Shown in pieces: positions 1 to 10,718 of a stretch of 37,994 nucleotides of DNA (its first letter is position 1; the number at the start of each line of letters is the position of its first letter). Below the pieces are notes generated by a model that saw only the letters and a list, made by a program, of their open reading frames with translations, had not been told where the DNA came from and made no database searches. The DNA is from Ilumatobacteraceae bacterium (lineage in GTDB: Bacteria; Actinomycetota; Acidimicrobiia; Acidimicrobiales; Ilumatobacteraceae), in the NCBI GenBank assembly GCA_016463105.1, contig JAEMRY010000002.1, forward strand, positions 18,799 to 56,792. The letters run 5' to 3'. The translations under genes and the position numbers were made by a program.

Positions 1-1845
1 CCGATTGATTTGACTGTATTAACTGAATCAACCGACTCGATAAGTGCTGCTGCTGATGATGCGGCAAGAAATATAGGCAGCACATTAAAGCCGGTTGTTT
101 CAACTTGCGATTCTGTCGAAACTGCAATCTCGGCATTGACAAGCAACAAAGTCAGCGACATAGCAGCAGCATGGGTGGGCGAAGTTGGAAGATCTGAACT
201 ACTTGGTTTGGCAGTTGTAACCGACTCTAGCCATAGTGCGGTTAGTTGGATAAGCAAATCGCTGCTGCTCAATTCTGATGTCAAGAAAATACTGCTATCT
301 GATTGGCAATTTCGCGGGCACAATGTCAAACCATTGCTCAGAAGTTTGCTCAGTCTTGGGATTGATTTGAAATGCATGGTTCTTGACACTGCAATTGCGG
401 CATATTTACTTGATCCGTCAGAGGCTCGTTATGAAATCAAAGAAGTCGTCGCAAGATATGTTGGGCTTGAATTTGCTACGGCTACCACAGGTGTTGATGA
501 TGGTCAATTAAATTTCACGGCAACTGATACAGAGTCTGCCTCAAGCATTGTTGCCGCAAACACCGCACTGGGTGTCGCGTTGGTAGCGAAATCTTTGACA
601 GATGCTCTTGCGAGTCAAAAACTAACTTCGCTTTATTCTGACATTGAGCACCCATTGGTTCGCGTTCTCGCCAAGATGGAGCATCTAGGCGTTCTTGTTG
701 ACGTCAAACAACTCAATGCGATTAACGATCGCCTGACAGCCGAGTGTCTTAAATTGACAAAACAACTACACCAGGTTGCTAATCAAGAGTTCAATCTCAA
801 CTCACCACTACAACTGCGTAAAATTTTATACGAAGACAAAAAATTAACACCGGGCAAGAAAAATAAAACAGGCCCATCCACCGACGCGGCAACTCTCGAG
901 AAACTAAAAGATCAGTGGCCAGAATTCATTGAACCATTGCTTGAATACCGAGAAGTAGAAAAACTGCGTTCAACTTATGGAGAAGGATTGCTCGGCGTCG
1001 TCGACACCGATAAGCGAATTCATGCAACGTTTAATCAGACGGTTGCACGCACAGGACGTTTAAGTAGCGATCAACCCAACCTGCACAATATTCCTGTGCG
1101 CAGTGAACAAGGAAAGGTCTTTCGCACAGCGTTCATTCCGCGGAGCGGTACAAAGTTTTTGGTTGCTGACTATAACCAAATCGAACTGCGTTGCATCGCT
1201 CACCTGGCAAACGATCCTGGTTTGATAGATGCGTTCAACAAAAATATTGATGTTCATAATGTGACCGCAGCAAATGTTTTCGGCGTTGCAGTCGACAAAG
1301 TAACAAGTGAGCAACGATCAAAAGCCAAAATGGTTTCATATGGATTGGCGTATGGCATGGAGGCCTATGGTCTGGCTCAACGTCTAGCGATCGGGGTAAG
1401 CGAAGCGAGTGAAATTTTAGATGCATATTTTTCTGCGTTTCCACGAGTAAAGAAGTACATGGATGAAACTGTTGAAGAGGCCAGAAAACGTGGCTACACC
1501 GAAACATTGTTTGGTCGCCGAAGAACGATTCCGGAGTTACAAAATCCGAATTTTCGAATTAGACAAATAGGCGAGCGACAGGCGATGAACTCGGGGATAC
1601 AAGGTTTGGCTGCGGATATTTTTAAAGTCGCCCTTGTGCGTATTGATGCTGCACTTGAGACTGCCAACTTTGAGTCGCAATTGGTATTACAAGTTCACGA
1701 TGAGGTGATTGTTGAGGCAGTCGCCAGTGAGGCAGAAACTGTCGAAAAACTAGTGCGCGAGACAATGTGCGCCGCGGCGAAACTTGCCGTGCCACTCGAG
1801 GTCAACCTCGCATGGGGGGACACCTGGGCCTCAGCAAAATCGTGA
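1..1845 (+). CDS. polA: DNA polymerase I, 3' part (5' end outside window)
   Basis: Family A polymerase for Okazaki-fragment processing and repair synthesis. The reading frame is open to base 1, so the TTG start in the ORF track is only the first possible codon; about 270 residues (the 5' nuclease domain) should lie upstream. About 200 residues of degenerate 3'-5' exonuclease fold come first: the DxE of Exo I and the Asp of Exo II (seen here as GHNVKPLL) are missing, so proofreading is probably absent, as known for mycobacterial Pol I. The polymerase domain is intact: motif A VADYNQIELR (near residue 385 of the ORF), motif B AKMVSYGLAYG (near 440) and motif C QVHDEV (near 560). Motif B has Tyr where E. 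coli has Phe762. The gene is followed after 78 bases by rpsA, the usual actinobacterial order. Identity is certain; only the 5' end is missing. Confidence 0.97.
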   Translation, partial: PIDLTVLTESTDSISAAADDAARNIGSTLKPVVSTCDSVETAISALTSNKVSDIAAAWVGEVGRSELLGLAVVTDSSHSAVSWISKSLLLNSDVKKILLSDWQFRGHNVKPLLRSLLSLGIDLKCMVLDTAIAAYLLDPSEARYEIKEVVARYVGLEFATATTGVDDGQLNFTATDTESASSIVAANTALGVALVAKSLTDALASQKLTSLYSDIEHPLVRVLAKMEHLGVLVDVKQLNAINDRLTAECLKLTKQLHQVANQEFNLNSPLQLRKILYEDKKLTPGKKNKTGPSTDAATLEKLKDQWPEFIEPLLEYREVEKLRSTYGEGLLGVVDTDKRIHATFNQTVARTGRLSSDQPNLHNIPVRSEQGKVFRTAFIPRSGTKFLVADYNQIELRCIAHLANDPGLIDAFNKNIDVHNVTAANVFGVAVDKVTSEQRSKAKMVSYGLAYGMEAYGLAQRLAIGVSEASEILDAYFSAFPRVKKYMDETVEEARKRGYTETLFGRRRTIPELQNPNFRIRQIGERQAMNSGIQGLAADIFKVALVRIDAALETANFESQLVLQVHDEVIVEAVASEAETVEKLVRETMCAAAKLAVPLEVNLAWGDTWASAKS

Positions 1846-1871
1846 ACTCATCAGCCAAATACTGATTAGAA

Positions 1872-1908
1872 GGGTAGGCTGACTCGTCCTATCCAACTCT
1901 CCTATCCA
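1872..1908 (+). promoter_or_regulatory. rpsA leader: 7-bp hairpin plus duplicated TCCTATCCA
   Basis: The arm GGGTAGG (1872-1878) can pair with CCTATCC (1888-1894, one G-U pair, 9-nt loop) or with a second identical CCTATCC (1901-1907). The 9-mer TCCTATCCA occurs twice, at 1887-1895 and 1900-1908. No T-run follows, so this is not an intrinsic terminator. Its position in the rpsA leader suggests possible post-transcriptional control, but this is inference. A weak Shine-Dalgarno GAAAG follows at 1911-1915. Confidence 0.35.
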
Positions 1909-1923
1909 CCGAAAGTAACACTT

Positions 1924-3255
1924 GTGTCAACCGATCAAATGATGGCGTCGCCCGAAATGGGAACCTTCGACGCAGAAGGCAATTACACCCCTCGAAAAGT
2001 AACTGAGCGAGACGTTTCGTTTGCAGACTCAATTAACGAGACGATGGTCGAACTTAAAGAAGGAAAGCTAGTCACCGGAACAGTCGTGCGGATCACCCGC
2101 GATGAAGTTCTCGTTGAGATTGGCTACAAAACAGAAGGCGTAATTCTTAATCGCGAGCTTTCAATTCGTCAAGATGCTGATCCAAATACGATCGTCAAGT
2201 TGGGCGAGAAGATTGAAACATTGATTCTCACTCTCGAAGACAAAGAGGGTCGTCTATTGCTTTCAAAGAAGCGCGCACAATATGAGCGTGCGTGGGGCGA
2301 CATTGAAACAATCAAGAACAATGACGGAACAGTCGAAGGTGTCGTAATCGAAGCCGTCAAGGGTGGTTTGATTGTTGATATCGGTTTGCGTGGCTTCTTG
2401 CCAGCATCACTTGTTGAGTTGCGTCGTGTGCGTGACTTGGCACCATACATTGGTCAGCGCATTACGGCAAAGATTCTTGAACTAGATCGTCAACGCAACA
2501 ACGTCGTGCTGTCACGACGAGTATTGCTTGAGCAAAATCAAAAAGGATCGCAGACCGACTTCCTCGACAAACTTACAATCGGCGAGATTCGTACTGGCCG
2601 TATTTCGAGTGTCGTAGCGTTCGGCGCTTTCGTTGATCTTGGTGGCATGGATGGACTGATTCACGTTTCTGAATTGTCATGGAAGCATGTTGACAATCCA
2701 AGTGCAGTTGTCAAGATTGGTGATGAAGTTTCGGTGAAGGTTCTTGAAGTCGACCGCGAACGCGATCGCATCAGCCTCTCGCTCAAAGCAACACAGCAAG
2801 ATCCATGGCAAGAGTTCGCTTCGAGTCACCAAGTTGGTCAACTCGTTTACGGACGTGTTACGAAGCTTGTTCCATTCGGCGGATTCGTACAAGTCGGAGA
2901 CGGAATCGAAGGTCTCGTGCATATTTCTGAGATGTCAACGCATCACGTTGAGGCGCCAGAGCAAGTAGTCACCCCGAGCGAAGAACTTTGGGTGAAGATT
3001 ATTGATCTTGACCTTGCACGTCGGCGAATTAGTTTGTCGATTAAGCAGGCTGCTGAGGGTGGAGAATTGGCCGAAGAATATCGTGGCCAGTTTCAAACTG
3101 ATGAGCAAGGCAATTGGGTGAGTGGCGACGATTCAACTCGCGAGGCTGCTTGGGCCGAGTTCTTTGATCCAAATGCTGCTCCAGCTGCTGATGCTGCAAC
3201 TCAACCTGCAAAAGCAGAAGAATCAACAACTTCAGAAGAACCAAGCGCAGGCTGA
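1924..3255 (+). CDS. rpsA: 30S ribosomal protein S1
   Basis: Binds mRNA on the 30S subunit and helps initiation. The 443 residues hold four S1 (OB-fold) repeats at about 45-115, 130-200, 218-288 and 305-375. Repeats 3 and 4 are the best preserved (VVAFGAFVDLGGMDGLIHVSEL and VPFGGFVQVGDGIEGLVHISE type cores). An Ala/Glu-rich low-complexity tail follows. Four repeats are usual for Actinobacteria, against six in E. coli. The GTG start is preceded by GAAAG at an 8-base spacing; ATG 1939 is an alternative. It lies between polA and coaE as in mycobacteria. Codon use is biased towards C-ending codons compared with neighbours, as expected of a highly expressed gene. Confidence 0.96.
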   Translation: MSTDQMMASPEMGTFDAEGNYTPRKVTERDVSFADSINETMVELKEGKLVTGTVVRITRDEVLVEIGYKTEGVILNRELSIRQDADPNTIVKLGEKIETLILTLEDKEGRLLLSKKRAQYERAWGDIETIKNNDGTVEGVVIEAVKGGLIVDIGLRGFLPASLVELRRVRDLAPYIGQRITAKILELDRQRNNVVLSRRVLLEQNQKGSQTDFLDKLTIGEIRTGRISSVVAFGAFVDLGGMDGLIHVSELSWKHVDNPSAVVKIGDEVSVKVLEVDRERDRISLSLKATQQDPWQEFASSHQVGQLVYGRVTKLVPFGGFVQVGDGIEGLVHISEMSTHHVEAPEQVVTPSEELWVKIIDLDLARRRISLSIKQAAEGGELAEEYRGQFQTDEQGNWVSGDDSTREAAWAEFFDPNAAPAADAATQPAKAEESTTSEEPSAG

Positions 3256-3285
3256 TAAAAATTCGGTCTGTTTGGTGAGTCTCCG

Positions 3286-3879
3286 ATGATTCTCATTGGG
3301 TTAACTGGCGGTATTGGTTCTGGCAAGTCCGAAGTCTCTGCGTTGTTAACTCAACACGGGGCAATAGTGATCGACGCAGATCTAATCGTGCGTGAATTAC
3401 AACAACCTGGGCAGCAGGCGTTCATCAAAATTGTTGAGATGTTCGGTAGCAGCGTCGTTGCTGCTGACGGGACTTTGAATCGGGCCGCGATCGCTGCAGA
3501 AGTTTTCAAAGATAAACAGGCATTGCAGAAACTTAACGACCTTGTTCATCCGTTGGTGCGTGAAGAGATGAATCTTCGAATTGAAAGCCACCGAAACTCT
3601 GACAAGGTTGTCGTTTTAGATATTCCGTTACTTGTTGAAAATCCACGCAAAGGATTAGATGGAGTATTGGTTATTGATCTTGATTCAGAAATCGCTGTTT
3701 CGCGCCTCGTTGAACAACGCAAGATGACGGTTGATGACGCGAGAGCTCGCGTTAATGCCCAGTCAACACGTGAGCAACGTCTTGCCATCGCAAATCATGT
3801 GATCGACAACTCTGGCGATCGAGTCGCTCTCGAACGACAAGTCAAAACTGCATGGTCGTGGATAACGTCACTCAAATGA
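3286..3879 (+). CDS. coaE: Dephospho-CoA kinase
   Basis: Catalyses the last step of coenzyme A synthesis: ATP-dependent phosphorylation of the 3'-OH of dephospho-CoA. The 197 residues start with the P-loop [11 protein letters not shown] (residues 5-15), followed by the VIDAD substrate-site motif, and include DIPLLVE in the middle (the usual form is PLLFE). The length is normal for the single-domain enzyme; it lacks the C-terminal UPF0157-type extension of the mycobacterial protein. Its stop codon overlaps the likely uvrB start as ATGA at 3876-3879, so coaE and uvrB are probably translationally coupled. Confidence 0.95.
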   Translation: MILIGLTGGIGSGKSEVSALLTQHGAIVIDADLIVRELQQPGQQAFIKIVEMFGSSVVAADGTLNRAAIAAEVFKDKQALQKLNDLVHPLVREEMNLRIESHRNSDKVVVLDIPLLVENPRKGLDGVLVIDLDSEIAVSRLVEQRKMTVDDARARVNAQSTREQRLAIANHVIDNSGDRVALERQVKTAWSWITSLK

Positions 3880-5912
3880 CAGAACGAAAGTTCGTAGTTG
3901 AATCAGAGTTCAAACCTGCCGGAGATCAGCCACAGGCGATCGCCAAACTTGCCGAGGGTGTAAATAGAGGTGACCGGTTTCAGACTCTCTTAGGAATTAC
4001 TGGTTCTGGAAAATCGGCAACAATCGCCTGGACGATTGAGCAGATTCAACGACCTACTTTAATTCTTGCTCCTAATAAATCTCTTGCGGCGCAGTTGGCT
4101 CAAGAAATGCGTGAGTTCTTTCCGAATAATCGAGTCGAATATTTCGTTAGTTACTACGACTATTACCAGCCCGAGGCCTACATCGCATCTAGCGATACTT
4201 TTATCGAAAAAGACTCATCAATCAACGATGAGATAGATCGTCTGCGACATTCTGCAACCGCGGCGTTGTTGACTCGTCGAGACACGATAGTTGTTGCATC
4301 TGTGAGTTGTATTTATGGAATGGGTGACCCGGGTGAATATCGGGGCAATTTGCTTGAACTGCATGTTGGTGTTGATTACGACCAACGAAGCATCTTGGCA
4401 CGGCTAGTCGGTTTGCAATACGACAGAAATGATCTGACACTTGGGCGCGGCAACTTTCGTGTGCGCGGTGACACGATTGAAGTTCATCCGGCGTATGAAG
4501 AAACCGTCACACGTTTCGAAATGTTCGGTGACACAGTAGAGCGAATCACAGTTGTAGACCCAGTAACTGGCGAAACACTTCGTGATCTAACCGAAGTTGT
4601 CGTTTTTCCGGCTACCCACTATGTCGCAGGCGAAGAACGAATGCGCGTGGCGATGGGTCGAATAGAAATCGAATTGGCGGCTCGTCTGAAAGTTTTTGAG
4701 GCAGAGGGCAAACTTCTTGAAGCCCAACGCATTCGCATGCGAACGATGTTTGATCTCGAGATGATGAAAGAAGTCGGTTATTGCAACGGAATTGAAAATT
4801 ACTCGATGCATATTGATGGACGCAGTCCAGGTGAGCCACCATTTACATTGTTGGACTACTTTCCAAAAGATTTTCTATTGGTGATTGACGAGAGCCACGT
4901 CGCGGTGCCACAGTTGCACGGACAATTTGCTGGAGACCGAAGTCGCAAGCAAACATTGATCGAACATGGTTTTCGCTTGCCTTCTGCAATAGATAACAGA
5001 CCACTGCAATTTGAAGAGACGATGGAGCGACTGAATCAATGTATTTTTCTTTCGGCAACGCCCGCGAAGTTTGAATTGGCGCTTAGCGATCAGGTTGTTG
5101 AGCAAATCGTTCGGCCAACCGGATTGATCGATCCAGAGGTGATAGTCAGGTCAACGAAAGGTCAAATAGATGATTTAATCGAGATGATTAAATCTAAAAC
5201 CGCACAAGGCGACCGAACGCTAGTTACGACGCTGACAAAAAAGATGGCTGAAGATCTATCAGAATATTTAATCGAGCAAGGTTTGCGAGTGCGTTACCTG
5301 CATTCAAATATCGACACGATTGAACGAATCGAAATTTTACGTGCATTACGACTGGGTGAGTTTGACGTTTTGGTAGGCATCAACCTGTTGCGTGAGGGTT
5401 TAGACCTGCCAGAAGTTTCTCTTGTTGCGATATTGGACGCAGACAAGCAGGGCTTCTTGCGTAGTCAGACTTCATTGATTCAGATGATTGGTCGTGCAGC
5501 ACGAAACGTTGACGGCCAAGTTGTGATGTATGCCGACAATCGCACTCCTGCAATGGAGTTTGCAATCTCAGAAACCCAACGGCGTCGTGAGCGACAAATC
5601 GCATATAACGCCGAACACGGAATCAACCCTCAAACAGTGCGTAAAGCAATCGGGGATATTCTCTCGCTTCTTCGGCCTGCCTCGGCAGGTGCAAGTGGTG
5701 CACCGTACCCAGGCAAAGGAAAACGCAAAGATCACGAGAGAGACAAGGTTGTTCGCGAACTTCGGGCCCTGCCTGATGATGAGTTGGCACGTTTGATTCA
5801 GACCCTTGAGGAAGAAATGAATCAGGCGGCTGAAGAATTGCGTTTCGAATATGCCGCAAGACTTCGTGACGAAGTGAAAGAACTGCGTCGCGAACTACGC
5901 GATGCCCACTAA
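3876..5912 (+). CDS. uvrB: Excinuclease ABC subunit B
   Basis: DNA-damage verification helicase of nucleotide excision repair; it receives DNA from UvrA and recruits UvrC. The start chosen is ATG 3876 (ATGA overlap with coaE, 678 aa, beginning [12 protein letters not shown]) rather than ATG 3852 of the ORF track, because family members begin a few residues before the EFKPxGDQP motif. Visible elements: Walker [10 protein letters not shown] (residues 40-48, Ser in place of the usual Thr after Lys), damage-probing beta-hairpin [10 protein letters not shown] (about 93-102), Walker B-type DESH (338-341), helicase motif QMIGRAARN, and a C-terminal UVR domain that binds UvrC. uvrA follows after 20 bases. 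Confidence 0.97.
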   Translation: MTERKFVVESEFKPAGDQPQAIAKLAEGVNRGDRFQTLLGITGSGKSATIAWTIEQIQRPTLILAPNKSLAAQLAQEMREFFPNNRVEYFVSYYDYYQPEAYIASSDTFIEKDSSINDEIDRLRHSATAALLTRRDTIVVASVSCIYGMGDPGEYRGNLLELHVGVDYDQRSILARLVGLQYDRNDLTLGRGNFRVRGDTIEVHPAYEETVTRFEMFGDTVERITVVDPVTGETLRDLTEVVVFPATHYVAGEERMRVAMGRIEIELAARLKVFEAEGKLLEAQRIRMRTMFDLEMMKEVGYCNGIENYSMHIDGRSPGEPPFTLLDYFPKDFLLVIDESHVAVPQLHGQFAGDRSRKQTLIEHGFRLPSAIDNRPLQFEETMERLNQCIFLSATPAKFELALSDQVVEQIVRPTGLIDPEVIVRSTKGQIDDLIEMIKSKTAQGDRTLVTTLTKKMAEDLSEYLIEQGLRVRYLHSNIDTIERIEILRALRLGEFDVLVGINLLREGLDLPEVSLVAILDADKQGFLRSQTSLIQMIGRAARNVDGQVVMYADNRTPAMEFAISETQRRRERQIAYNAEHGINPQTVRKAIGDILSLLRPASAGASGAPYPGKGKRKDHERDKVVRELRALPDDELARLIQTLEEEMNQAAEELRFEYAARLRDEVKELRRELRDAH

Positions 5913-5919
5913 CACTTTG

Positions 5920-5925
5920 TAGCCT
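5920..5925 (+). promoter_or_regulatory. Possible -10 element of uvrA
   Basis: TAGCCT lies 7 bases before ATG 5933. The spacing would place the transcription start at or next to the start codon. There is no convincing -35 box and no Shine-Dalgarno sequence here. The same hexamer occurs 8 bases before rapZ. Confidence 0.35.
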
Positions 5926-5929
5926 GCCT

Positions 5930-8812
5930 GTGATGGCTAATCAAATAATCGTGCGGGGCGCTCGAGAGCACAACCTAAAAAACATCAGCGTTGAGTTGCC
6001 GCGAGACAAATTAGTTGTGATCACTGGGCTCTCCGGCTCGGGAAAATCGAGTTTGGCGTTTGACACGATCTATGCCGAGGGACAAAGGCGTTATGTCGAA
6101 TCTTTGAGTTCATATGCACGTCAGTTCTTAGGACAAATGGATAAACCCGATGTCGATTTGATTGACGGTTTGTCACCGGCGATTTCGATAGATCAAAAGT
6201 CTTCTTCGCGCAATCCACGTTCAACAGTCGGCACGATCACTGAGGTATATGACTATTTGAGATTGTTGTATGCGCGAATTGGCGCACAGCATTGTCCAAA
6301 AGATATGACGAGACTGTCGCGACAGACCCCGCAACAGATTGTTGATCGCATTCTTAAGTTTCCAGAAGGAACTCGATTTCAAGTTCTTGCCCCTGTAGTT
6401 CGAGGACGTAAAGGTGAGTACGACACGTTGCTGCAAGAACTTTCGTCGCAAGGTTTCTCGCGCGCTCGGGTTGACGGTGAGGTTGTCGAAATAAATGAGT
6501 TTTTAAAAAAGCAAAAACGATTGGCTAAATACGAGCAACACCAAATTGACATCATTGTTGATCGTTTGATTCGCAAAGACGGAATCGTCCGTCGGCTTAC
6601 AGATTCGCTTGAAACTGCCTTGCGTTTAGCCGATGGTGTTGCAGAAATAGAGTTAGTCGAAGGTGGCGAGCCGATTACGTTCAGTCAGCACTTGGCTTGT
6701 CCAAAATGCGGCACTAGTTATGACGAACTTGCTCCGCGAAATTTCTCGTTCAACTCACCGTATGGGGCTTGCGAGACTTGTTTAGGGCTCGGCACAAAAT
6801 ACGAAGTCGATGTCGAACTTGTCGTACCTGACCCAAACTTGAGTATCAACGATGGTGCAATCGCGCCGTGGCGTTCTGCTCACACACAATATTTCACTCG
6901 AATGTTAGAAGCGGTTGCAGATCGCTTTGAAATTGATTTAGATAAAAAGTGGTCGAAACTTTCTGCGAAAGCACAAAAAATTGTGATGAACGGCGTTGAT
7001 GACAACATGATGGTCAAGTACCGAAATCGTTATGGTCGAACTCGCGAATACAGCACCTCTTATGAGGGCGTTATTCCATGGATAAAGCGCCGTCATGAAA
7101 GTGCCGAGAGCGATCATTCTCGAGAGCAATTTGAAAGTTATATGCGCGAGGTGCCATGCCCGGCCTGTAAGGGTGCAAGATTAAAGCCTTCGTCGCTGGC
7201 TGTGCTTGTAGATGGCAAACACATCTCTGAGGTCTGCAATATGTCGATCGGAGAATCGGCAAAGTTCTTAGAAACATTTGATATGAGTGATCGAGATCGA
7301 ATGATCGCTGAGCGAATCACTAAAGAGATTAATGCTCGTCTGGGTTTTCTATTAGATGTCGGTCTGGATTATTTGACGCTTTCTCGTGCCGCAGCGACAT
7401 TGGCTGGTGGCGAAGCGCAACGAATTCGCTTGGCGAGCCAAATCGGCTCGGGGCTAGTTGGCACGCTTTACGTTTTGGATGAGCCGAGTATTGGTTTGCA
7501 TCAGCGCGACAATCATCGCCTGATTGAAACTCTGCAACGTTTAAGAGATCTAGGCAACACCGTAATTGTGGTTGAACACGATGAAGACACGATCAGGTCG
7601 TGTGATTGGTTAGTTGATATTGGCCCGGGCGCCGGTGAACATGGTGGCCAAGTTGTCTATAGCGGTCCAGTCAGTGGTGTATTGAAAGTTAAAGACTCAA
7701 TAACGGGCCAGTATCTCTCAGGTGCACGAACCGTAGCGATTCCTGCGATGCGCAGACTGCCGAATAAAGAATTTCTAACAATTCGCGGAGCGCGTGAACA
7801 TAACTTAAAAAATTTAAATGTCAAGATTCCTCTCGGCTGTTTTGTCGCAGTTACTGGCGTATCTGGCAGCGGAAAGAGCACTTTGATTCGCGACATCTTG
7901 TTGCCTTCATTAATGCAAAAAATTTACAAATCAAAAGATGCGCCAGGTCGTCACACAGGTGTCGACGGCATTCAGCATCTTGACAAGGTGATCGATATGG
8001 ATCAATCACCAATTGGTCGAACACCAAGATCGAATCCGGCAACTTATACGGGCGTATTCGACGACATTCGAAAATTATTTGCATCAACTCCTGAGGCAAA
8101 AGTGCGCGGTTATATGCCTGGTCGGTTTAGTTTTAATGTTCCTGGTGGCCGATGCGAAGCATGTTCTGGTGATGGCACATTAAAAATTGAAATGCATTTC
8201 TTGCCCGATGTCTATGTGCCTTGCGAAGTTTGTAAAGGAGCAAGATATAACCGCGACACCCTTGACATCACATTTAAGGGCAAGAACGTCGCAGATGTTT
8301 TAGATATGCCGATCTCTGACGCTGTTGATTTTTTTTCGAATCAACCAAGAATTTCTCGACACATGCAAACATTCGTCGACGTTGGTCTTGGCTATGTCAG
8401 ACTCGGGCAATCTGCACCGACTCTTTCGGGCGGAGAGGCTCAACGAGTGAAACTTGCGAGCGAACTTGCCAAACGAAGCACTGGTCATACGATTTATTTG
8501 TTGGACGAACCAACGACTGGTTTGCATTTTGAAGACGTTCGAAGATTATTGATCGTCTTGGCAAGACTCGTAGATCAGGGCAATACTGTTTTGGTTATTG
8601 AGCACAACTTAGATGTGATTAAGACGGCTGATTGGATTATCGATCTTGGACCGGAGGGTGGCAACGCAGGTGGCATGGTTGTTGCTGAAGGTTCGCCAGA
8701 GATAGTTGCGAAGATCGATGCTTCGCATACGGGTAGGTATTTGGCCAAGATTCTTTCAATTGAAACAACTAAGTCTGTTAAGAAAACTAAGACCCTTACG
8801 AAGAAAAAATAG
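5930..8812 (+). CDS. uvrA: Excinuclease ABC subunit A
   Basis: Damage-recognition ATPase of nucleotide excision repair, acting as a dimer with UvrB. The 960 residues hold two ABC-type ATPase modules: Walker [10 protein letters not shown] (about 33) and GVSGSGKST (about 642), signatures LAGGEAQR (about 492) and LSGGEAQR (about 833), and Walker B motifs ending in LDEPS and LDEPT. Zinc-binding cysteines are at CPKCG (about 256), CPACKGARL and the CEAC...CEVC module (about 742-767). Start is GTG 5930 or ATG 5933; the latter fits a TAGCCT box 7 bases upstream. Length is normal for the family. The tail is very Lys/Thr-rich. Confidence 0.97.
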   Translation: MMANQIIVRGAREHNLKNISVELPRDKLVVITGLSGSGKSSLAFDTIYAEGQRRYVESLSSYARQFLGQMDKPDVDLIDGLSPAISIDQKSSSRNPRSTVGTITEVYDYLRLLYARIGAQHCPKDMTRLSRQTPQQIVDRILKFPEGTRFQVLAPVVRGRKGEYDTLLQELSSQGFSRARVDGEVVEINEFLKKQKRLAKYEQHQIDIIVDRLIRKDGIVRRLTDSLETALRLADGVAEIELVEGGEPITFSQHLACPKCGTSYDELAPRNFSFNSPYGACETCLGLGTKYEVDVELVVPDPNLSINDGAIAPWRSAHTQYFTRMLEAVADRFEIDLDKKWSKLSAKAQKIVMNGVDDNMMVKYRNRYGRTREYSTSYEGVIPWIKRRHESAESDHSREQFESYMREVPCPACKGARLKPSSLAVLVDGKHISEVCNMSIGESAKFLETFDMSDRDRMIAERITKEINARLGFLLDVGLDYLTLSRAAATLAGGEAQRIRLASQIGSGLVGTLYVLDEPSIGLHQRDNHRLIETLQRLRDLGNTVIVVEHDEDTIRSCDWLVDIGPGAGEHGGQVVYSGPVSGVLKVKDSITGQYLSGARTVAIPAMRRLPNKEFLTIRGAREHNLKNLNVKIPLGCFVAVTGVSGSGKSTLIRDILLPSLMQKIYKSKDAPGRHTGVDGIQHLDKVIDMDQSPIGRTPRSNPATYTGVFDDIRKLFASTPEAKVRGYMPGRFSFNVPGGRCEACSGDGTLKIEMHFLPDVYVPCEVCKGARYNRDTLDITFKGKNVADVLDMPISDAVDFFSNQPRISRHMQTFVDVGLGYVRLGQSAPTLSGGEAQRVKLASELAKRSTGHTIYLLDEPTTGLHFEDVRRLLIVLARLVDQGNTVLVIEHNLDVIKTADWIIDLGPEGGNAGGMVVAEGSPEIVAKIDASHTGRYLAKILSIETTKSVKKTKTLTKKK

Positions 8813-8823
8813 ACTACGCATAT

Positions 8824-10686
8824 ATGCAACGTCCGAGCGGTGTAATTCCAGATACGCCGGGCTCATATCAATTCAAAGATGTGCATGGACGCGTGATTTA
8901 TGTTGGCAAGGCCAAAAATCTTCGGTCTCGCTTAAATAGTTACTTCGCAAGTCCAGACACATTGCACCCTCGCACTCTGAACATGGTCACAACTGCGACA
9001 ACTGTCGAGTGGATCGAAGTGCGAAACGAAATTGAAGCGCTGATTCTCGAGCACAGCCTGATCAATCGCTATGCACCTCGCTTCAACATTCGGTTGCGTG
9101 ACGACAAGAGTTATCCATTTTTGGCGGTGACCACAGACGAGCAATGGCCACGAGCAATGGTGATGCGTGGTCGCAAACGAAAGGGGACTAGATATTTTGG
9201 TCCGTATCCACACCCGTGGGCGATTCATGAAACTTTAGATTTGTTATTACGAACGTTCCCGGTTCGTACTTGTTCTCCGGCCACATTTAAACAACACGAA
9301 CGCCTCGGTCGACCGTGTCTTTTGTTTCATATCGAAAAGTGCTCTGGTCCATGTGTCGGAAACGTCTCTGCCGAAAAATATGCAGAACACGTCAAAGATT
9401 TTCTGGATGTAATGGATGGTGAAAGTGATGATGTCTGCGCACGCCTTGAAACTGAGATGGCTGCGGCATCAAAAGCCCAAGAGTTTGAGCGTGCAGCCCG
9501 ATTGCGTGATCAACGCGAAGCAATCAACTTGGCCCTCGAACGACAACAGATGGTCGGCGAGCGAAGCGAAGATATCGACGTAATTGGCGTTGCTGAAGAT
9601 GAGTTTGAGGCTGCAGTTCAGGTTTTTTATGTGCGCAAAGGACGAGTTGTAGGTAGAAAAGGTTTCGTTGTAGACAAGGTCGAAGAAGTAACGAGTGCAG
9701 GCTTAGCGGGCCGAGTGATTGAGCGCTTATACGACGAGTCACCGATACTCGGAGTGCCAAAGATGGTGATTGTGCCCGTCGAACCCGAAGAAGTTCAAGT
9801 GCTCGAGCAATGGCTGACCTCGTTGCGAACATCGCTTGTAGAGATTCGAGTTCCACAGCGCGGTGATAAGCGTGAGTTGCACGAACTCGTAACGCAAAAT
9901 GCTCGTGAAGAGCTAAATCGTCATCGCCTTCGACGGGCATCTGATCACACAGCAAGATCGCGTGCGCTGACTGAGTTGCAGGATTTGTTGCACCTACCTG
10001 AAGCTCCGCTTCGAATTGAATGTTACGACATGGCTCATTTACAAGGCACCGACTATGTCGGCTCAATGGTTGTTCTCGAGGACGGCTTGCCAATGAAGCG
10101 AGAATATAGAAGATTTAAAGTCAAAAATGTTCCAGGCAATGATGATTATGCAGCAATGCGCGAAGTTCTAACACGACGATTGAAAGCATATATTTCTGAG
10201 CGGGATCAACCAGTCAACGAACGTGGTGAGCGACCTGGCAAATTTTCGTATGCACCACAGTTGTTGTTGGTTGATGGAGGCAAAGGTCAACTTAGTGTTG
10301 CCGAGCAAGTTGTTCGCGAACTTGGCTTAGAAAATGAAATACCAGTTGCTTCATTGGCAAAACGTTTTGAAGAAGTTTTTATTCCGGGAAGCTCTTCGCC
10401 AGTTGAGATTCCGCGCGGTAGTGACGCGCTATTTATGTTGCAAGTAATTCGCGACGAGGCTCATCGTTTTGCCAATCGGTTTCATCGTGAGTTGCGTGGC
10501 AAACGAATGACCTCAAGCACTTTGGATGGAATCGCAGGGCTTGGTGCCGCAAGAGCAAAAAAACTTGTTAAGGCTTTGGGCAGTGTCACTGCAGTCAAGC
10601 AAGCAACTCGAGAAGATCTCGCTTTGTTGACTTGGTTACCGAGTGGTGTTGCTGATGCTATTTATCAGCGCTTTCACTCGTCATAA
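8824..10686 (+). CDS. uvrC: Excinuclease ABC subunit C
   Basis: Makes the two incisions in nucleotide excision repair. The 620 residues show an N-terminal GIY-YIG nuclease (GSY at 13-15, IYVGKAKNLRSRL, then EALILEHSLI), a cysteine-rich region, a UVR domain near 200-235 for UvrB binding, the RNase H-like second nuclease (ECYDMAHLQGTDYVGSMV near 398-415, then LLLVDGGKGQL) and tandem helix-hairpin-helix motifs at the end (LDGIAGLGAARAKKL). Both active sites look complete. It starts 11 bases after uvrA with no Shine-Dalgarno; TAGACT lies 8 bases before the ATG. The uvrB-uvrA-uvrC run is all on one strand. Confidence 0.96.
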   Translation: MQRPSGVIPDTPGSYQFKDVHGRVIYVGKAKNLRSRLNSYFASPDTLHPRTLNMVTTATTVEWIEVRNEIEALILEHSLINRYAPRFNIRLRDDKSYPFLAVTTDEQWPRAMVMRGRKRKGTRYFGPYPHPWAIHETLDLLLRTFPVRTCSPATFKQHERLGRPCLLFHIEKCSGPCVGNVSAEKYAEHVKDFLDVMDGESDDVCARLETEMAAASKAQEFERAARLRDQREAINLALERQQMVGERSEDIDVIGVAEDEFEAAVQVFYVRKGRVVGRKGFVVDKVEEVTSAGLAGRVIERLYDESPILGVPKMVIVPVEPEEVQVLEQWLTSLRTSLVEIRVPQRGDKRELHELVTQNAREELNRHRLRRASDHTARSRALTELQDLLHLPEAPLRIECYDMAHLQGTDYVGSMVVLEDGLPMKREYRRFKVKNVPGNDDYAAMREVLTRRLKAYISERDQPVNERGERPGKFSYAPQLLLVDGGKGQLSVAEQVVRELGLENEIPVASLAKRFEEVFIPGSSSPVEIPRGSDALFMLQVIRDEAHRFANRFHRELRGKRMTSSTLDGIAGLGAARAKKLVKALGSVTAVKQATREDLALLTWLPSGVADAIYQRFHSS

Positions 10687-10718
10687 AAAACGGCACCCGT
10701 TAGATAGCCTTATTAGTA

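Noticed and set aside
9524-10093. 189-residue minus-strand ORF inside uvrC
   Set aside because: It lies entirely opposite a well-conserved uvrC region, is rich in Arg, Leu, His and Gln as shadow frames are here, and shows no recognisable domain.
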